Source of the DNA: Shewanella schlegeliana
Lineage (GTDB): Bacteria > Pseudomonadota > Gammaproteobacteria > Enterobacterales > Shewanellaceae
Reading direction: 5' to 3'
DNA: 64,000 nucleotides
Assembly (NCBI RefSeq): GCF_016765635.1
Contig: NZ_JAESVD010000006.1
Coordinates: forward strand, 186,001-250,000
Part shown: piece by piece, positions 36,492 to 47,846 of the stretch
Layout: every line of letters starts with the position of its first letter
How positions within the stretch are numbered: position 1 is the stretch's first letter
The notes under the pieces: model-generated
Told to the model about the DNA's origin: nothing
The model's input: the letters and a program-made list of their open reading frames with translations, nothing else
Database searches by the model: none
Position numbers and translations under genes: made by a program

Positions 36492-36626
36492 TTAAAATTT
36501 GACTCTTTGTGTAACAAAACTTGTTATATTTTGTCTAGTTACTGAAAAAAAGAGCAGAACATGATTTACTGAGGCGTTAAAAAAAAGTGGCATAGACCAT
36601 GAACTAACAAATTAAGGGACGAAATC

Positions 36627-38399
36627 ATGAAAAGAGCCATGCTGCCATTGGCAATAGCACTTTCTTTGGCGAGCTTAACGGCCTGCCAAAGTCAGCAAAC
36701 AGTTGAACCCGTTGCCGCAGAGATCACCGATCAGAATGTGGCATTTTCCCAATTTAGTACTAACTTCATCGATGCCTTGTGGTTGGAATCACCAACTTGG
36801 GCGTTGTACAGTGGCTTTCATAAATATGACGGCATATTAAAAGTGCCTAATGCAGAGACTCGCCAAGCGAGTTTAGCTTTTGTTGAAGCTCAACAGGCAC
36901 TGTTAACGAAGTTTGACACTCAGTTGATGACACCTGCGTTGCTTACCGATTATCGTCTTATCGAAAATTTGCTGGCTGAAATGAAGTGGGACATCGAGAC
37001 CTTTAAATCGTGGCAGTGGGATCCATCCCGTTATAATGTGTCTGGCGGTTTTGCACAGATCATTAATGAAGACTTCGCTCCATTGAGTGAGCGTCTGCGT
37101 TCTGTAACGGCTAGAATGGAAAATGTACCCGCCTATTATGCCGCTGCACGGGATAACATTAAGAATCCAACTCTTGAGCATACTCAGCTTGCCATCATGC
37201 AGAATCAGGGCGCATTTTCGGTTTTCTCAAAGGACTTACTCGATCAAGCGATAAAATCGGATTTAACCAATGAAGAGAAGGCGCTGTTTGCTACTCGCTT
37301 CAATAAGGTGACTATTGCTATCAACGAGCATATCGCCTGGTTAAAAGCCTTAGAGTCCAAGCTTGCGACGCAGGGGGCAAAAAGTTTCCGCATTGGGGCA
37401 GATCTTTATGAGCAAAAGTTTGCCTACGACATTCAAGCTGGTATGTCAGGTAAGGCGCTTTATGAGAAAGCGGTAGCAGACAAAAATCGGGTTCAAGCCG
37501 AAATGGCAAAGATAACCGCCAAAATTTGGGACAAATACTTCGACACACCAAAACCAAAAGACGATAAAGTTGCAATTAAACAGTTAATCGATAAGTTGTC
37601 GGCTAAGCATGTTAAGCGTGAAGACTTTGTAGATGAGGTGCGGGCACAGATCCCAGAGCTTGTCACTTTTGTTAATGAGAAAAACCTCGTTACTCTGGAT
37701 CCGAATAAGCCTTTAGTTGTGCGTGAGACGCCTGCTTATATGCGAGGTTATGCTGGTGCTTCTATTAGTGCACCGGGACCATATGAAAAATCAGGCAATA
37801 CTTATTACAATGTCACACCTCTAGATGGTATGAGTGAAGAGTCTGCTGAGAGCTACCTTAGGGAATATAACCACTGGATCTTGCAGGTACTCAATATCCA
37901 TGAAGCGATTCCTGGTCATTACACACAACTTGTTTATTCAAATGAGTCACCAAGCTTGATTAAGAGTTTATTTGGTAATGGCGCTATGGTAGAAGGCTGG
38001 GCTGTATACACCGAACGGATGATGCTTGAAGAGGGCTATGGTAATTTCGAACCCGAGATGTGGCTGATGTACTATAAATGGAATCTTCGGGTGATCTGCA
38101 ACACGATTCTTGATTACAGTATTCAAGTTAACGGTATGACCGAGTCGCAAGCGTTAGATTTGATGATGAATGAAGCTTTTCAGCAACAAGCCGAGGCTGA
38201 GGGTAAGTGGCGCCGAGCAACATTGAGTCAAGTGCAGCTGACTAGCTACTATTCAGGTTATCGTGAGATCTATGATTTTAGAGAAGAGTATAAGGCGTTA
38301 AAGGGCGATAATTTCAATCTGAGAGCCTTCCATGAAGAGTTTTTAAGTTATGGCAGTGCTCCAGTTAAATATATTAGAGAGTTGATGTTAAGTAAGTAA
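36627..38399 (+). CDS. DUF885-family lipoprotein, putative metallopeptidase
   Basis: A 590-residue protein with a lipoprotein signal peptide (lipobox LTAC, Cys20), so probably attached to an envelope membrane. The C-terminal half holds HEAIPGHYTQLVY near residue 430, the HExxxGH-like zinc motif of the DUF885 family, and MVEGWAVYTERMMLEEGYG shortly after, supplying a further Glu. Metallopeptidase activity is inferred for most of the family; the substrate is unknown. It has its own upstream gap and a strong terminator. Confidence 0.87.
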   Translation: MKRAMLPLAIALSLASLTACQSQQTVEPVAAEITDQNVAFSQFSTNFIDALWLESPTWALYSGFHKYDGILKVPNAETRQASLAFVEAQQALLTKFDTQLMTPALLTDYRLIENLLAEMKWDIETFKSWQWDPSRYNVSGGFAQIINEDFAPLSERLRSVTARMENVPAYYAAARDNIKNPTLEHTQLAIMQNQGAFSVFSKDLLDQAIKSDLTNEEKALFATRFNKVTIAINEHIAWLKALESKLATQGAKSFRIGADLYEQKFAYDIQAGMSGKALYEKAVADKNRVQAEMAKITAKIWDKYFDTPKPKDDKVAIKQLIDKLSAKHVKREDFVDEVRAQIPELVTFVNEKNLVTLDPNKPLVVRETPAYMRGYAGASISAPGPYEKSGNTYYNVTPLDGMSEESAESYLREYNHWILQVLNIHEAIPGHYTQLVYSNESPSLIKSLFGNGAMVEGWAVYTERMMLEEGYGNFEPEMWLMYYKWNLRVICNTILDYSIQVNGMTESQALDLMMNEAFQQQAEAEGKWRRATLSQVQLTSYYSGYREIYDFREEYKALKGDNFNLRAFHEEFLSYGSAPVKYIRELMLSK

Positions 38400-38414
38400 A
38401 ACGCACTGTTATCT

Positions 38415-38448
38415 AAAAGCCAGTTACGACAAAGTAACTGGCTTTTTT
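38415..38448 (+). terminator. Terminator after the DUF885 gene
   Basis: AAAAGCCAGTTAC and GTAACTGGCTTTTTT around a six-base loop. Confidence 0.93.
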
Positions 38449-38547
38449 ATTTGGAGTCTTAAAAATGTGCAAGTTAATACAAGCACTAGCAAAATAGACT
38501 TCTTTGCTGTAATCTAAATGGGAACTATTCGTATTACGTGGTGGGTA

Positions 38548-39231
38548 ATGAAACAGATTTTACTGGTGGATGCGGATTCTACCATTAGAGGAGCACTACA
38601 ACAGGCGCTTGTTGATGAAGGCTATCATGTTGCAGTGGAAGATTGTGCCGAACAGGTACTATTAAACAAAACGTTTGTATCGGCAGAGCTAATATTATTA
38701 ACGCTAGATATGAGTGATACCAGTGCACTAGAGCGTTTTTCTTTACTTGAGATAAATACGCCGATAATTGTGATCTCACCATCTGATGCCGAGGAAGATA
38801 GGATAAGGGCTTACGAGCTTGGTGCAGACGATTTTATAGCACAACCATTTAATCAGCGTGAGCTATTAGTTCGAATTCAAGCATTAATTCGAAGAGTCGG
38901 TAAGACGAGCTGTAAAACTGGTGTCGATTTAGGCTTGGCTGATAAAATTACTTTTGATGATAATCAATTTATCGTCTCGATTTCTAAAATATCGGTGGCC
39001 TTAACTCAGACTGAGTTTAGCCTATTTAAATATTTGTTTGAACGAAAAGGTGAGGTTGTGACGAAGCAGGAGTTGCAGCGGCGTATATTGCATAAGGAAC
39101 TGGGGCAGTTTGATCGTAATCTCGATATGCATATCAGTAATACAAGGCGAAAGTTAGCGGCTAACGAGTTACCTAAGAGCTTAATTAATACAGTAAGAGG
39201 TAAAGGTTACAGCATTTCTGCTCTTGCTTAA
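38548..39231 (+). CDS. Orphan OmpR-family regulator with degenerate receiver
   Basis: A 227-residue protein from the ATG at 38548 (an upstream ATG at 38518 would add ten residues). The fold matches OmpR-type regulators: receiver about 1-115, winged helix about 130-225 ending INTVRGKGYSISALA. The receiver lacks the usual phospho-acceptor: ELILLTLDMSD has Thr52 where Asp is expected, although Asp54 is two residues on. The conserved Lys is Gln99 in DDFIAQPF, and one residue of the acidic VDDD cluster is Ala9. No kinase gene is adjacent. It is therefore probably an atypical, phosphorylation-independent regulator; its targets are unknown. Confidence 0.88.
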   Translation: MKQILLVDADSTIRGALQQALVDEGYHVAVEDCAEQVLLNKTFVSAELILLTLDMSDTSALERFSLLEINTPIIVISPSDAEEDRIRAYELGADDFIAQPFNQRELLVRIQALIRRVGKTSCKTGVDLGLADKITFDDNQFIVSISKISVALTQTEFSLFKYLFERKGEVVTKQELQRRILHKELGQFDRNLDMHISNTRRKLAANELPKSLINTVRGKGYSISALA

Positions 39232-39266
39232 TCTTGATTGGGTTTTTCACAAAAATGAATAAGCAC

Positions 39267-39295
39267 AAAAAAAGGGAACCCTTGGTTCCCTTTTT
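39267..39295. terminator. Bidirectional terminator between converging genes
   Basis: AAAAAGGGAACC and GGTTCCCTTTTT flank a three-base loop, with A and T runs on both sides; serves the orphan regulator and ald. Confidence 0.92.
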
Positions 39296-39308
39296 GATAT
39301 GGCAGAAT

Positions 39309-40424
39309 TTATTTAAGCAAAATCATTGGATCAACAAATTCAAAATTAAGTGCTTCGGCCACTTCTTCGCATGTAATCTTACCGTGCATTACATTCAAGC
39401 CATTAAGTAGATGCTTATCTTGAAGTAAGGCTTCACGATAGCCCAGTTCTGCAAGCTTGATGATGTATGGCAAGGTTGCATTGTTAAGTGCAAATGTAGA
39501 GGTACGCGCTACGGCACCTGGCATGTTAGCAACACAATAATGTACAACATCGTCGACGATATAGGTTGGATCTTGGTGAGTCGTCGCATGAGATGTTTCA
39601 ATACAGCCACCCTGATCGATAGCAACATCGACAATTGCAGAGCCGGGCTTCATGCGTTTGATATGATCTTTGGTAACAAGCTTAGGTGCAGCGGCACCTG
39701 GGACTAATACACCACCGATCACAAGATCTGCTTCTAGTACATGCTTCTCAATTGCGTCAGCAGTTGAGTAAATGGCTTTGACCTTATTATCGAACTGAGC
39801 ATTCAAACGGCGTAGTGCATCGATGCTTCGATCTAAAATTACAACGTCAGCGCCAAGGCCTACAGCCATCTGGGCAGCATTTGTCCCGACCATACCGCCA
39901 CCGATAATAACCACTTTAGCGGGTTCTACGCCTGGAACGCCACCCAGTAGCATACCGCGCCCGCCCATAGACTTTTCAAGGGCCATAGCACCTGCTTGAA
40001 TTGACATACGGCCTGCAACTTCAGACATAGGTGCGAGTAGTGGGAGGGTTCCACGGTCATCGGTTACAGTTTCGTAGGCGATACAGACCGAGCCGCTTTT
40101 TACTAGGTCTTCTGTTTGAGGGAGGTCTGGAGCAAGATGAAGGTAGGTAAATAGCAGTTGGTCTTCACGTAACATCGCACGTTCAACGGCTTGAGGTTCT
40201 TTCACTTTTACAATCATTTCAGATTGCGCAAAGACTTCTGCAGCTGTTTCGAGTATTTTGGCACCAACGTCGATATAATCTTGATTAGAAAAACCAATGC
40301 CTGAGCCAGCATTTGTCTCAATAAAAACCTCATGACCACGTAGGGTCAATTCACGTACACTCGATGGAACCATGCCAACACGATATTCGTGGTTTTTGAT
40401 TTCTTTTGGAACGCCTATAATCAT
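39309..40424 (-). CDS. ald: Alanine dehydrogenase
   Basis: NAD-dependent oxidative deamination of L-alanine to pyruvate and ammonium. The 371 residues show MIIGVPKEIKNHEYRVGMVP at the start, the catalytic-region KVKEPQAVE and HLAPD, and the Rossmann loop VVIIGGGMVGTNAAQMAVGL. It is divergent from lrp across a 180-base gap, so Lrp control of ald, known in other bacteria, is plausible but no Lrp site could be read. Confidence 0.96.
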   Translation of the reverse strand: MIIGVPKEIKNHEYRVGMVPSSVRELTLRGHEVFIETNAGSGIGFSNQDYIDVGAKILETAAEVFAQSEMIVKVKEPQAVERAMLREDQLLFTYLHLAPDLPQTEDLVKSGSVCIAYETVTDDRGTLPLLAPMSEVAGRMSIQAGAMALEKSMGGRGMLLGGVPGVEPAKVVIIGGGMVGTNAAQMAVGLGADVVILDRSIDALRRLNAQFDNKVKAIYSTADAIEKHVLEADLVIGGVLVPGAAAPKLVTKDHIKRMKPGSAIVDVAIDQGGCIETSHATTHQDPTYIVDDVVHYCVANMPGAVARTSTFALNNATLPYIIKLAELGYREALLQDKHLLNGLNVMHGKITCEEVAEALNFEFVDPMILLK

Positions 40425-40604
40425 CTTCGAGCCTCAAATTCGCATAAAAACCCATTTTGTATGGGTGTAATTGTTATTTTGTCTTGCCTGAACGTGAATG
40501 TTTCAGGGAAATCTAGTATAGTATTCATTCTGCAGTTTATGCTGCTGAAGATTGTGTAAAACTAGCAAATAATATCGTTGTCGTTGCCAACCAGGGTTAT
40601 AAAT

Positions 40605-41108
40605 ATGGTTAATAATAAAAAGAGTCCTATAAAAGACTTAGATCGTATAGATAGAAATATTCTTAACGAACTACAGATTGATGGCCGAATTTCAAACGTA
40701 GAGCTATCAAAGCGTGTGGGACTGAGTCCAACGCCTTGCCTTGAAAGGGTAAAAAGGCTGGAAAAACAAGGCTACATCAAGGGCTACACGGCACTTGTAA
40801 ACCCTCATTATTTGGGCGCATCGCTACTTGTTTTCGTTGAAATCACATTAAACCGAGATACAGCAGAAGTATTTGATAAATTTAATAAAGCTGTTCAATT
40901 GCTCGATGATATTCAAGAATGTCATTTAGTCTCTGGTGATTTCGACTACCTATTGAAGACGCGAGTGTCAGATATGTCTGCTTATCGTCGCTTGTTGGGT
41001 GAAACGCTCCTCAAACTTCCTGCTGTTTCAGATACTCGTACTTATGTAGTAATGGAAGAGGTTAAACAAACAAATCGTGTCGCTATCAACACTGTGTCCG
41101 ATCTTTAG
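40605..41108 (+). CDS. lrp: Leucine-responsive regulatory protein
   Basis: Global feast/famine regulator. From the ATG at 40605 it has 167 residues and is very close to E. coli Lrp: DLDRIDRNILNELQ, the helix-turn-helix NVELSKRVGLSPTPCLERVK, and the RAM domain ECHLVSGDFDYLLKTRV. The frame is open nine codons upstream, but the family start is MVNNKK. It is followed by a terminator and then ftsK, the conserved order lrp-ftsK-lolA-rarA-serS. Confidence 0.97.
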   Translation: MVNNKKSPIKDLDRIDRNILNELQIDGRISNVELSKRVGLSPTPCLERVKRLEKQGYIKGYTALVNPHYLGASLLVFVEITLNRDTAEVFDKFNKAVQLLDDIQECHLVSGDFDYLLKTRVSDMSAYRRLLGETLLKLPAVSDTRTYVVMEEVKQTNRVAINTVSDL

Positions 41109-41124
41109 TCCTGTGTTTTAGTCG

Positions 41125-41152
41125 AAAAGGAGCCTAAGTGGCTCCTTTTTTT
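41125..41152 (+). terminator. Terminator after lrp
   Basis: AAAAGGAGCC and GGCTCCTTTT with a five-base loop, followed by T residues. Confidence 0.93.
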
Positions 41153-41153
41153 A

Positions 41154-41209
41154 TACAAAATACAAAATGATACAAAATGATGCAAATTCGTAAAGTGCAT
41201 AATTATGCA
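41154..41209. repeat. Short tandem repeats and a palindrome before ftsK
   Basis: TACAAAATGA occurs twice in tandem (41161-41180) after a partial copy (41154-41160). It is followed by the perfect 14-base palindrome TGCATAATTATGCA (41196-41209), about 90 bases before the ftsK start. The palindrome is not a LexA box. It could be an operator or part of the ftsK promoter. Confidence 0.5.
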
Positions 41210-41296
41210 GGGGTGTGCAAAAGTTGCAAACGCTGCATAAACTCTTAATTTCTGGTATCTTGTAGCTAATTAACGTTTTTTTAGTGTAGGTTTCCA

Positions 41297-43870
41297 TTGT
41301 CTAAGGGAAATAGTGTCAAAACGCTTTCAGGCGTACAACGACTACTAGAAGGTAGTCTCATTATCTGTTGCATGCTAGCAACATACGTTTTAATCGCTTT
41401 AAGTAGTTTTCATTCCTCCGACCCAGGCTGGAGTCAGGCCAATTTTGGTGGGGAAATTAACAACTTAACTGGTGCCGTTGGTGCATGGTTGGCCGACGTC
41501 TTATTTTATTTCTTCGGGTATTGCGCCTATATAATTCCTATCATAATCGCTCTAACTGGGTGGTTACTCTTTAAACGTACCCATAAATTACTCGAAATAG
41601 ACTACTTTTCAGTCGGTTTGCGCTTGATAGGCTTTCTGCTTATCGTCCTTAGTCTCGCGGCACTGTCGAGTATGAATGCCAATGGGATTTACGGTTTTTC
41701 GGCTGGCGGTGTGGCAGGTGATGTGATTGGCCAAGCTATGTTGCCTTACTTTAATAAGCTCGGGACAACATTGTTGTTACTCTGTTTTGTCTGCGCTGGT
41801 TTCACTCTGCTTACAGGGATCAGCTGGTTAACTGTTATCGATTTAACGGGTTTTGCAACCATATGGTTATTGAAGGCACTAAGAGATTTACCCAACCGAT
41901 TTAAGCCTGAATTGGGCGATACAGAAGACACTCGCGGTTTCTTGTCTGTGGTTGAGCGCTTTAAAGAGCGCCGAAATAAGGTTGAAGACCAAGACCAAGA
42001 CCAAGACCAAGACCAAGATTTAGAAACGGATTACGATGATGGCATTTATGAAGAAGAGCCTTTACACCAAAGCTCGGCAGATAATAAGGTGCAAGCTAAA
42101 GTTGAACTAGCCACGTCTAGGGTTGAACCTAAGATAATCGAACCGTCATTGGATATGACTCAAGTTGCGGACTCCATTGTAGCAGAGCCGAATTTTGAAG
42201 CGCCTTGGGTGAATGATGTGACTGATGAAGTTGAATCTATCGATTTTGATAAGACTGCATCAGTTGGCTTAGATAATACGATTAAGCGCAAAGAAGCGGA
42301 AAAGGCTAAAGTCGTCGACGGAATCGTGGTTTTGCCTGGCCAAGAAACTGAGCAAGCACGTGCACCAATGGCACCGTTACCTTGTATCTCTTTGTTAGAC
42401 GTACCAAATCGTAAAGCTAATCCAATTAGTCAAGAAGAGCTTGAACAGATTGGTAAATTGGTCGAAGTAAAGTTGGCCGACTTTAATATTACGGCCAATG
42501 TTGTGGGTGTATACCCAGGCCCTGTCGTCACTCGTTTTGAACTTGAACTGGCGCCGGGTGTAAAGGCATCTAAGATCACTAATTTATCGAAAGATTTGGC
42601 TCGCTCTCTTTTAGCTGAAAACGTGCGAGTCGTTGAGGTGATCCCTGGTAAGGCTTATGTCGGTTTAGAGCTACCAAACAAGTTCCGCGAAACTGTGTTT
42701 ATGCGCGATGTACTCGATTGTGAAGACTTCAGAGATAACCCATCACACCTTAGCATGGTGCTTGGAGCTGATATTGGCGGTAAGCCTGTTATTGTTGATT
42801 TAGGTAAGATGCCGCATCTTCTGGTGGCCGGTACCACAGGTTCAGGTAAGTCTGTTGGTGTTAACGTGATGATTACCAGCTTGCTGTATAAATCAGGTCC
42901 AGATGATGTTCGTTTCATCATGATCGACCCTAAAATGCTTGAGTTGTCAGTGTATGAAGGGATCCCGCATCTTCTTTGTGAAGTGGTAACCGATATGAAG
43001 GAAGCCGCTAACGCACTGCGATGGTGTGTCGGTGAGATGGAGCGCCGTTATAAGCTGATGTCAGCGTTAGGGGTGAGAAACCTAAAGGGTTACAACGCTA
43101 AAATCAAAGAAGCTAAAGAATCCGGAGCCCCCATCTATGATCCACTTTGGAAAGCATCAGACAGTATGGATCCTGAAGCGCCGGAGTTAGATAAATTACC
43201 TTCTATTGTTGTTGTAGTTGATGAGTTTGCCGACATGATGATGATTGTAGGTAAAAAAGTGGAAGAGCTGATCGCCCGTATTGCGCAAAAGGCGCGAGCC
43301 GCGGGTATTCACTTAATCTTAGCAACGCAAAGACCCTCGGTGGATGTGATAACAGGCTTGATTAAAGCAAACATTCCAACCCGTATGGCGTTCCAAGTGT
43401 CGTCACGAATAGACTCTAGAACCATTTTAGATCAACAAGGAGCTGAAACCTTACTCGGTATGGGTGACATGCTTTATCTGCCTCCAGGTACTAGCGTCCC
43501 AGTGCGCGTTCACGGCGCCTTTATTGACGATCATGAAGTGCATAAAGTGGTTGCCGATTGGCATGCCCGTGGTAAGCCTCAATATATCGATGAGATTTTA
43601 CAGGGCTCTGCCGAAGGAGAGCAGGTTCTGCTGCCAGGCGAGGCCAGTGATAGTGAAGAAGAGATGGATGCATTGTACGATGAAGCGGTGGCCTTTGTGA
43701 CGCAAACTCGTCGGGGCTCAATTTCGAGCGTGCAACGTAAGTTCAAAATCGGTTATAACCGTGCTGCACGTATTATTGAGCAGATGGAACTTCAAGGCGT
43801 CGTCAGTGCCCAAGGACATAACGGTAATCGAGAAGTGTTAGCGCCGCCACCGCCAAAAGATTACGTCTAA
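41297..43870 (+). CDS. ftsK: DNA translocase FtsK
   Basis: Septal DNA pump that moves the chromosome terminus and activates XerCD at dif. The 857 residues have four to five N-terminal membrane segments (about 15-185), an acidic linker with a (Asp-Gln)5 run (about 231-240), and the motor domain with [12 protein letters not shown] near 511 and [12 protein letters not shown] near 640. The C-terminal gamma domain [20 protein letters not shown] reads KOPS sequences. It is shorter than E. coli FtsK (1329) because the linker is short. The start is a TTG at 41297 with AGG eight bases upstream; no ATG fits. Confidence 0.96.
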   Translation: MSKGNSVKTLSGVQRLLEGSLIICCMLATYVLIALSSFHSSDPGWSQANFGGEINNLTGAVGAWLADVLFYFFGYCAYIIPIIIALTGWLLFKRTHKLLEIDYFSVGLRLIGFLLIVLSLAALSSMNANGIYGFSAGGVAGDVIGQAMLPYFNKLGTTLLLLCFVCAGFTLLTGISWLTVIDLTGFATIWLLKALRDLPNRFKPELGDTEDTRGFLSVVERFKERRNKVEDQDQDQDQDQDLETDYDDGIYEEEPLHQSSADNKVQAKVELATSRVEPKIIEPSLDMTQVADSIVAEPNFEAPWVNDVTDEVESIDFDKTASVGLDNTIKRKEAEKAKVVDGIVVLPGQETEQARAPMAPLPCISLLDVPNRKANPISQEELEQIGKLVEVKLADFNITANVVGVYPGPVVTRFELELAPGVKASKITNLSKDLARSLLAENVRVVEVIPGKAYVGLELPNKFRETVFMRDVLDCEDFRDNPSHLSMVLGADIGGKPVIVDLGKMPHLLVAGTTGSGKSVGVNVMITSLLYKSGPDDVRFIMIDPKMLELSVYEGIPHLLCEVVTDMKEAANALRWCVGEMERRYKLMSALGVRNLKGYNAKIKEAKESGAPIYDPLWKASDSMDPEAPELDKLPSIVVVVDEFADMMMIVGKKVEELIARIAQKARAAGIHLILATQRPSVDVITGLIKANIPTRMAFQVSSRIDSRTILDQQGAETLLGMGDMLYLPPGTSVPVRVHGAFIDDHEVHKVVADWHARGKPQYIDEILQGSAEGEQVLLPGEASDSEEEMDALYDEAVAFVTQTRRGSISSVQRKFKIGYNRAARIIEQMELQGVVSAQGHNGNREVLAPPPPKDYV
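41987..42016 (+). repeat. Hexanucleotide microsatellite in ftsK
   Basis: GACCAA is repeated five times exactly, followed by GAT, encoding alternating Asp-Gln in the FtsK linker. Because the unit is six bases, copy-number slippage would change linker length without a frameshift. Confidence 0.95.
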
Positions 43871-43938
43871 CATCAATAAAAGAACACTAAAGAGATTCTG
43901 TGTTAAGCCTCAGCCGAGGCTTTTCCTTGGAGAGAAAA

Positions 43939-44565
43939 ATGAAAAAGATATTCACAATCGTGGCACTTAGCTTGCCTTTGTTTACCCATTTCCCAGCATT
44001 TGCAGATGCATCCAAAGAGCTAAAAATAAAGCTAACCGATATCAACACCCTAAAAGCTAACTTTAATCAAACTGTGACTGACATTAACGATAAAGTCATT
44101 CAAACAGGTGAGGGCGTGTTTGCACTGTCTCACCCGAATCAGTTTTATTGGCATTTGACCGCCCCTGATGAGTCATTAATTGTTGCCGATGGTACGGATG
44201 TCTGGATCTATAACCCATTTGCAGAGGAGGTCTCTGTTATGGATATCAATCAGGCGATTAATGCCTCTCCCATCGCATTATTAGTACACTCAGACGATGC
44301 GACTTGGGCGCAATATAATGTTGTTAATGATGGTGAGTGTTTTGAAATTAGCCCTAAAGATAAAGACAGTGGCGTATCAGAAGTGGAAGTTTGCTTTAAT
44401 CAGCATAAACTGACTAAGATGGTTTTAAAAGATCAGCAGGGTAATATCAGTGACTTCACGCTGACCAATCAGAGTTCGATAGCTGAAAATGATAAGCAAC
44501 TATTTAAGTTTATTGTCCCCGATGATGTCGATATTGATGATCAGCGTTTAAATTCGCCTAATTAA
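43939..44565 (+). CDS. lolA: Outer-membrane lipoprotein carrier LolA
   Basis: Periplasmic chaperone carrying lipoproteins from LolCDE to LolB. From the ATG at 43939 (GGAGAG upstream) it has 208 residues with a signal peptide ([20 protein letters not shown], cleavage near 23). The mature part has the family start [15 protein letters not shown], then [20 protein letters not shown] and [12 protein letters not shown]. Position between ftsK and rarA is conserved with E. coli. Confidence 0.95.
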   Translation: MKKIFTIVALSLPLFTHFPAFADASKELKIKLTDINTLKANFNQTVTDINDKVIQTGEGVFALSHPNQFYWHLTAPDESLIVADGTDVWIYNPFAEEVSVMDINQAINASPIALLVHSDDATWAQYNVVNDGECFEISPKDKDSGVSEVEVCFNQHKLTKMVLKDQQGNISDFTLTNQSSIAENDKQLFKFIVPDDVDIDDQRLNSPN

Positions 44566-44574
44566 GAGAAGTTT

Positions 44575-45906
44575 GTGTCTAGTTTCAGTTTTGATTTTGC
44601 TCCAGACTTTCGTCCTTTAGCCGCAAGAATGAGGCCGGAAGCAATAGAGCAGTATATTGGTCAATCCCATCTGCTTGGAGAAGGGCAACCTCTGCGCCAA
44701 GCACTTGAGGCCGGTCGTGCACACTCTATGATGTTTTGGGGGCCGCCAGGTACAGGCAAAACCACATTAGCTGAGTTAGTTGCGCGTTATGCAAATGCAC
44801 ATGTTGAGCGTATTTCGGCAGTGACTTCGGGTGTAAAAGAGATCCGCAGTGCAATTGAACACGCAAAAAATGTGGCGCAATCCCGTGGACAGCGCACCCT
44901 GTTATTTGTCGATGAGGTGCACCGTTTTAATAAGAGCCAGCAAGATGCTTTTCTTCCGTTTATTGAAGACGGAACCGTTATTTTTATTGGCGCAACCACA
45001 GAAAATCCCTCTTTTGAGATAAATAACGCTTTACTATCTAGAGCTCGGGTTTACGTGATTAAACCGTTAGAGCCGCAAGAGATAGAGCTGATCGTACAGC
45101 AAGCACTGGAAGATGAGGAGCGTGGCTTAGGCAAACGTAAGCTTGTTATGCCTGCAGAGGTTTCGTTAAAGCTAGCGCAAACCTGTGATGGAGATGCCCG
45201 TAAGGCGTTAAACCTAATTGAGCTGATGAGTGACATGCTTAAAGATGGTGATGCCTTTACTGAGGAGATGATCGTTCAAGTTGCGGGCCAGCAACTTGCT
45301 GGTTTCGATAAGAACGGCGATCAGTATTACGATCTTATTTCGGCGGTTCATAAGTCAATTCGTGGCTCTGCGCCCGATGCGGCCCTTTATTGGTATTGTC
45401 GAATGCTCGAAGGGGGATGCGATCCTCTCTACGTTGCTCGTCGATTGTTAGCTATCGCATCAGAAGATATTGGTAATGCGGACCCTATGGCAATGACTGT
45501 CGCCGTTAATGCTTGGGAGTGTTTTCACCGAGTGGGCCCATCGGAAGGTGAGCGAGCAATAGCACAAGCTGTGTTGTATCTTGCTAGCGCCCCTAAAAGC
45601 AATGCAGTTTATACTGCATTTGCGAGAGCCAGGCAGCTTGCTAGAGAAACAGGGAACGAGCCAGTTCCAAAGCACCTATGTAATGCGCCAACAAAATTGA
45701 TGCAAGAGATAGGTAATGGTGAAGGCTACCGTTACGCACACGATGAACCCAATGCTTATGCTAGTGGTGAAAAGTATATGCCACAATCCTTAGTCGAACA
45801 GCAGTTTTATTATCCAACAGAGCGTGGATTTGAAAAACGAATTAAAGATAAGCTGACTCAGCTGAGGCAGTTGGATGAACTAAGTATGGTGAAAAGATAT
45901 GAATAA
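44575..45906 (+). CDS. rarA: Replication-associated recombination protein A
   Basis: AAA+ ATPase (MgsA/WRNIP1 family) acting at stalled replication forks. The 443 residues show [18 protein letters not shown], Walker [10 protein letters not shown] near residue 62, Walker [12 protein letters not shown] and sensor [10 protein letters not shown]. The start is GTG with GAGAAG upstream, nine bases after lolA. Its end overlaps crcB by eight bases, so lolA-rarA-crcB-serS is probably one operon. Confidence 0.96.
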   Translation: MSSFSFDFAPDFRPLAARMRPEAIEQYIGQSHLLGEGQPLRQALEAGRAHSMMFWGPPGTGKTTLAELVARYANAHVERISAVTSGVKEIRSAIEHAKNVAQSRGQRTLLFVDEVHRFNKSQQDAFLPFIEDGTVIFIGATTENPSFEINNALLSRARVYVIKPLEPQEIELIVQQALEDEERGLGKRKLVMPAEVSLKLAQTCDGDARKALNLIELMSDMLKDGDAFTEEMIVQVAGQQLAGFDKNGDQYYDLISAVHKSIRGSAPDAALYWYCRMLEGGCDPLYVARRLLAIASEDIGNADPMAMTVAVNAWECFHRVGPSEGERAIAQAVLYLASAPKSNAVYTAFARARQLARETGNEPVPKHLCNAPTKLMQEIGNGEGYRYAHDEPNAYASGEKYMPQSLVEQQFYYPTERGFEKRIKDKLTQLRQLDELSMVKRYE

Positions 45907-46273
45907 TGTTCTATTTGTGGCCTTAGGTGGCTCAATTGGTGCGGTTTTTCGTTATCTTATCTCATTATTGATGCTTCAGGTATTTGGTAGTGGATTTCCT
46001 TTTGGTACACTGGTCGTCAATATTTTAGGTTCGTTTCTAATGGGTGTTATTTTTGCACTCGGTCAAGTAAGCGAACTTAGCCCTGAGATTAAGGCGTTTA
46101 TTGGGGTTGGCATGTTAGGGGCCCTAACCACGTTTTCTACTTTTTCCAATGAAACTCTGCTGTTGATGCAAGAGGGGGAGTTGGTAAAAGCCGTATTGAA
46201 TGTTGTTGTTAACGTCGGCGTTTGTATTTTCGTCGTTTATCTAGGACAGCAATTGGTGTTTTCTCGTTTTTAA
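45899..46273 (+). CDS. crcB: Fluoride exporter CrcB (Fluc)
   Basis: Dual-topology fluoride channel, 124 residues with four membrane segments. The family motifs are [26 protein letters not shown] and [15 protein letters not shown], the last with the conserved phenylalanines of the pore. It overlaps rarA by eight bases and lies 18 bases before serS. No crcB-type fluoride riboswitch could sit before it because it starts inside rarA, so it is presumably made constitutively with its neighbours. Confidence 0.95.
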   Translation: MNNVLFVALGGSIGAVFRYLISLLMLQVFGSGFPFGTLVVNILGSFLMGVIFALGQVSELSPEIKAFIGVGMLGALTTFSTFSNETLLLMQEGELVKAVLNVVVNVGVCIFVVYLGQQLVFSRF

Positions 46274-46288
46274 CTAGTAAGATAATAA

Positions 46289-47578
<1,290 letters not shown>

Positions 47579-47596
47579 TCGATTGTTCGCTCATAG

Positions 47597-47625
47597 AAAG
47601 CCTTCACTTCGGTGAAGGCTTTTTT
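47597..47625 (+). terminator. Terminator after serS
   Basis: AAAGCCTTCAC and GTGAAGGCTTT closed by a TTCG tetraloop, then T residues. Confidence 0.95.
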
Positions 47626-47846
47626 ATTTTAACAAAGATAAATAATCACGAATTTTATTGATTATATGATTATTAATATTCGTCGATGTTATTGATGAAT
47701 ATTTATATATATCAGCACTAAACTGATAAAAATAACGCTATCACTCAAAATTTGCTAATAGTCGTAAATCTCTCTTTCTCATAAATAGCTTCAATGTTAT
47801 AAATACAGGCGAAAACCCTACACTTCTAATATTTAGGAAAGCCATA

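Noticed and set aside
47640..47846. TyrR box upstream of the aromatic aminotransferase gene
   Set aside because: No TGTAAA-N6-TTTACA-like palindrome could be found in the AT-rich gap.
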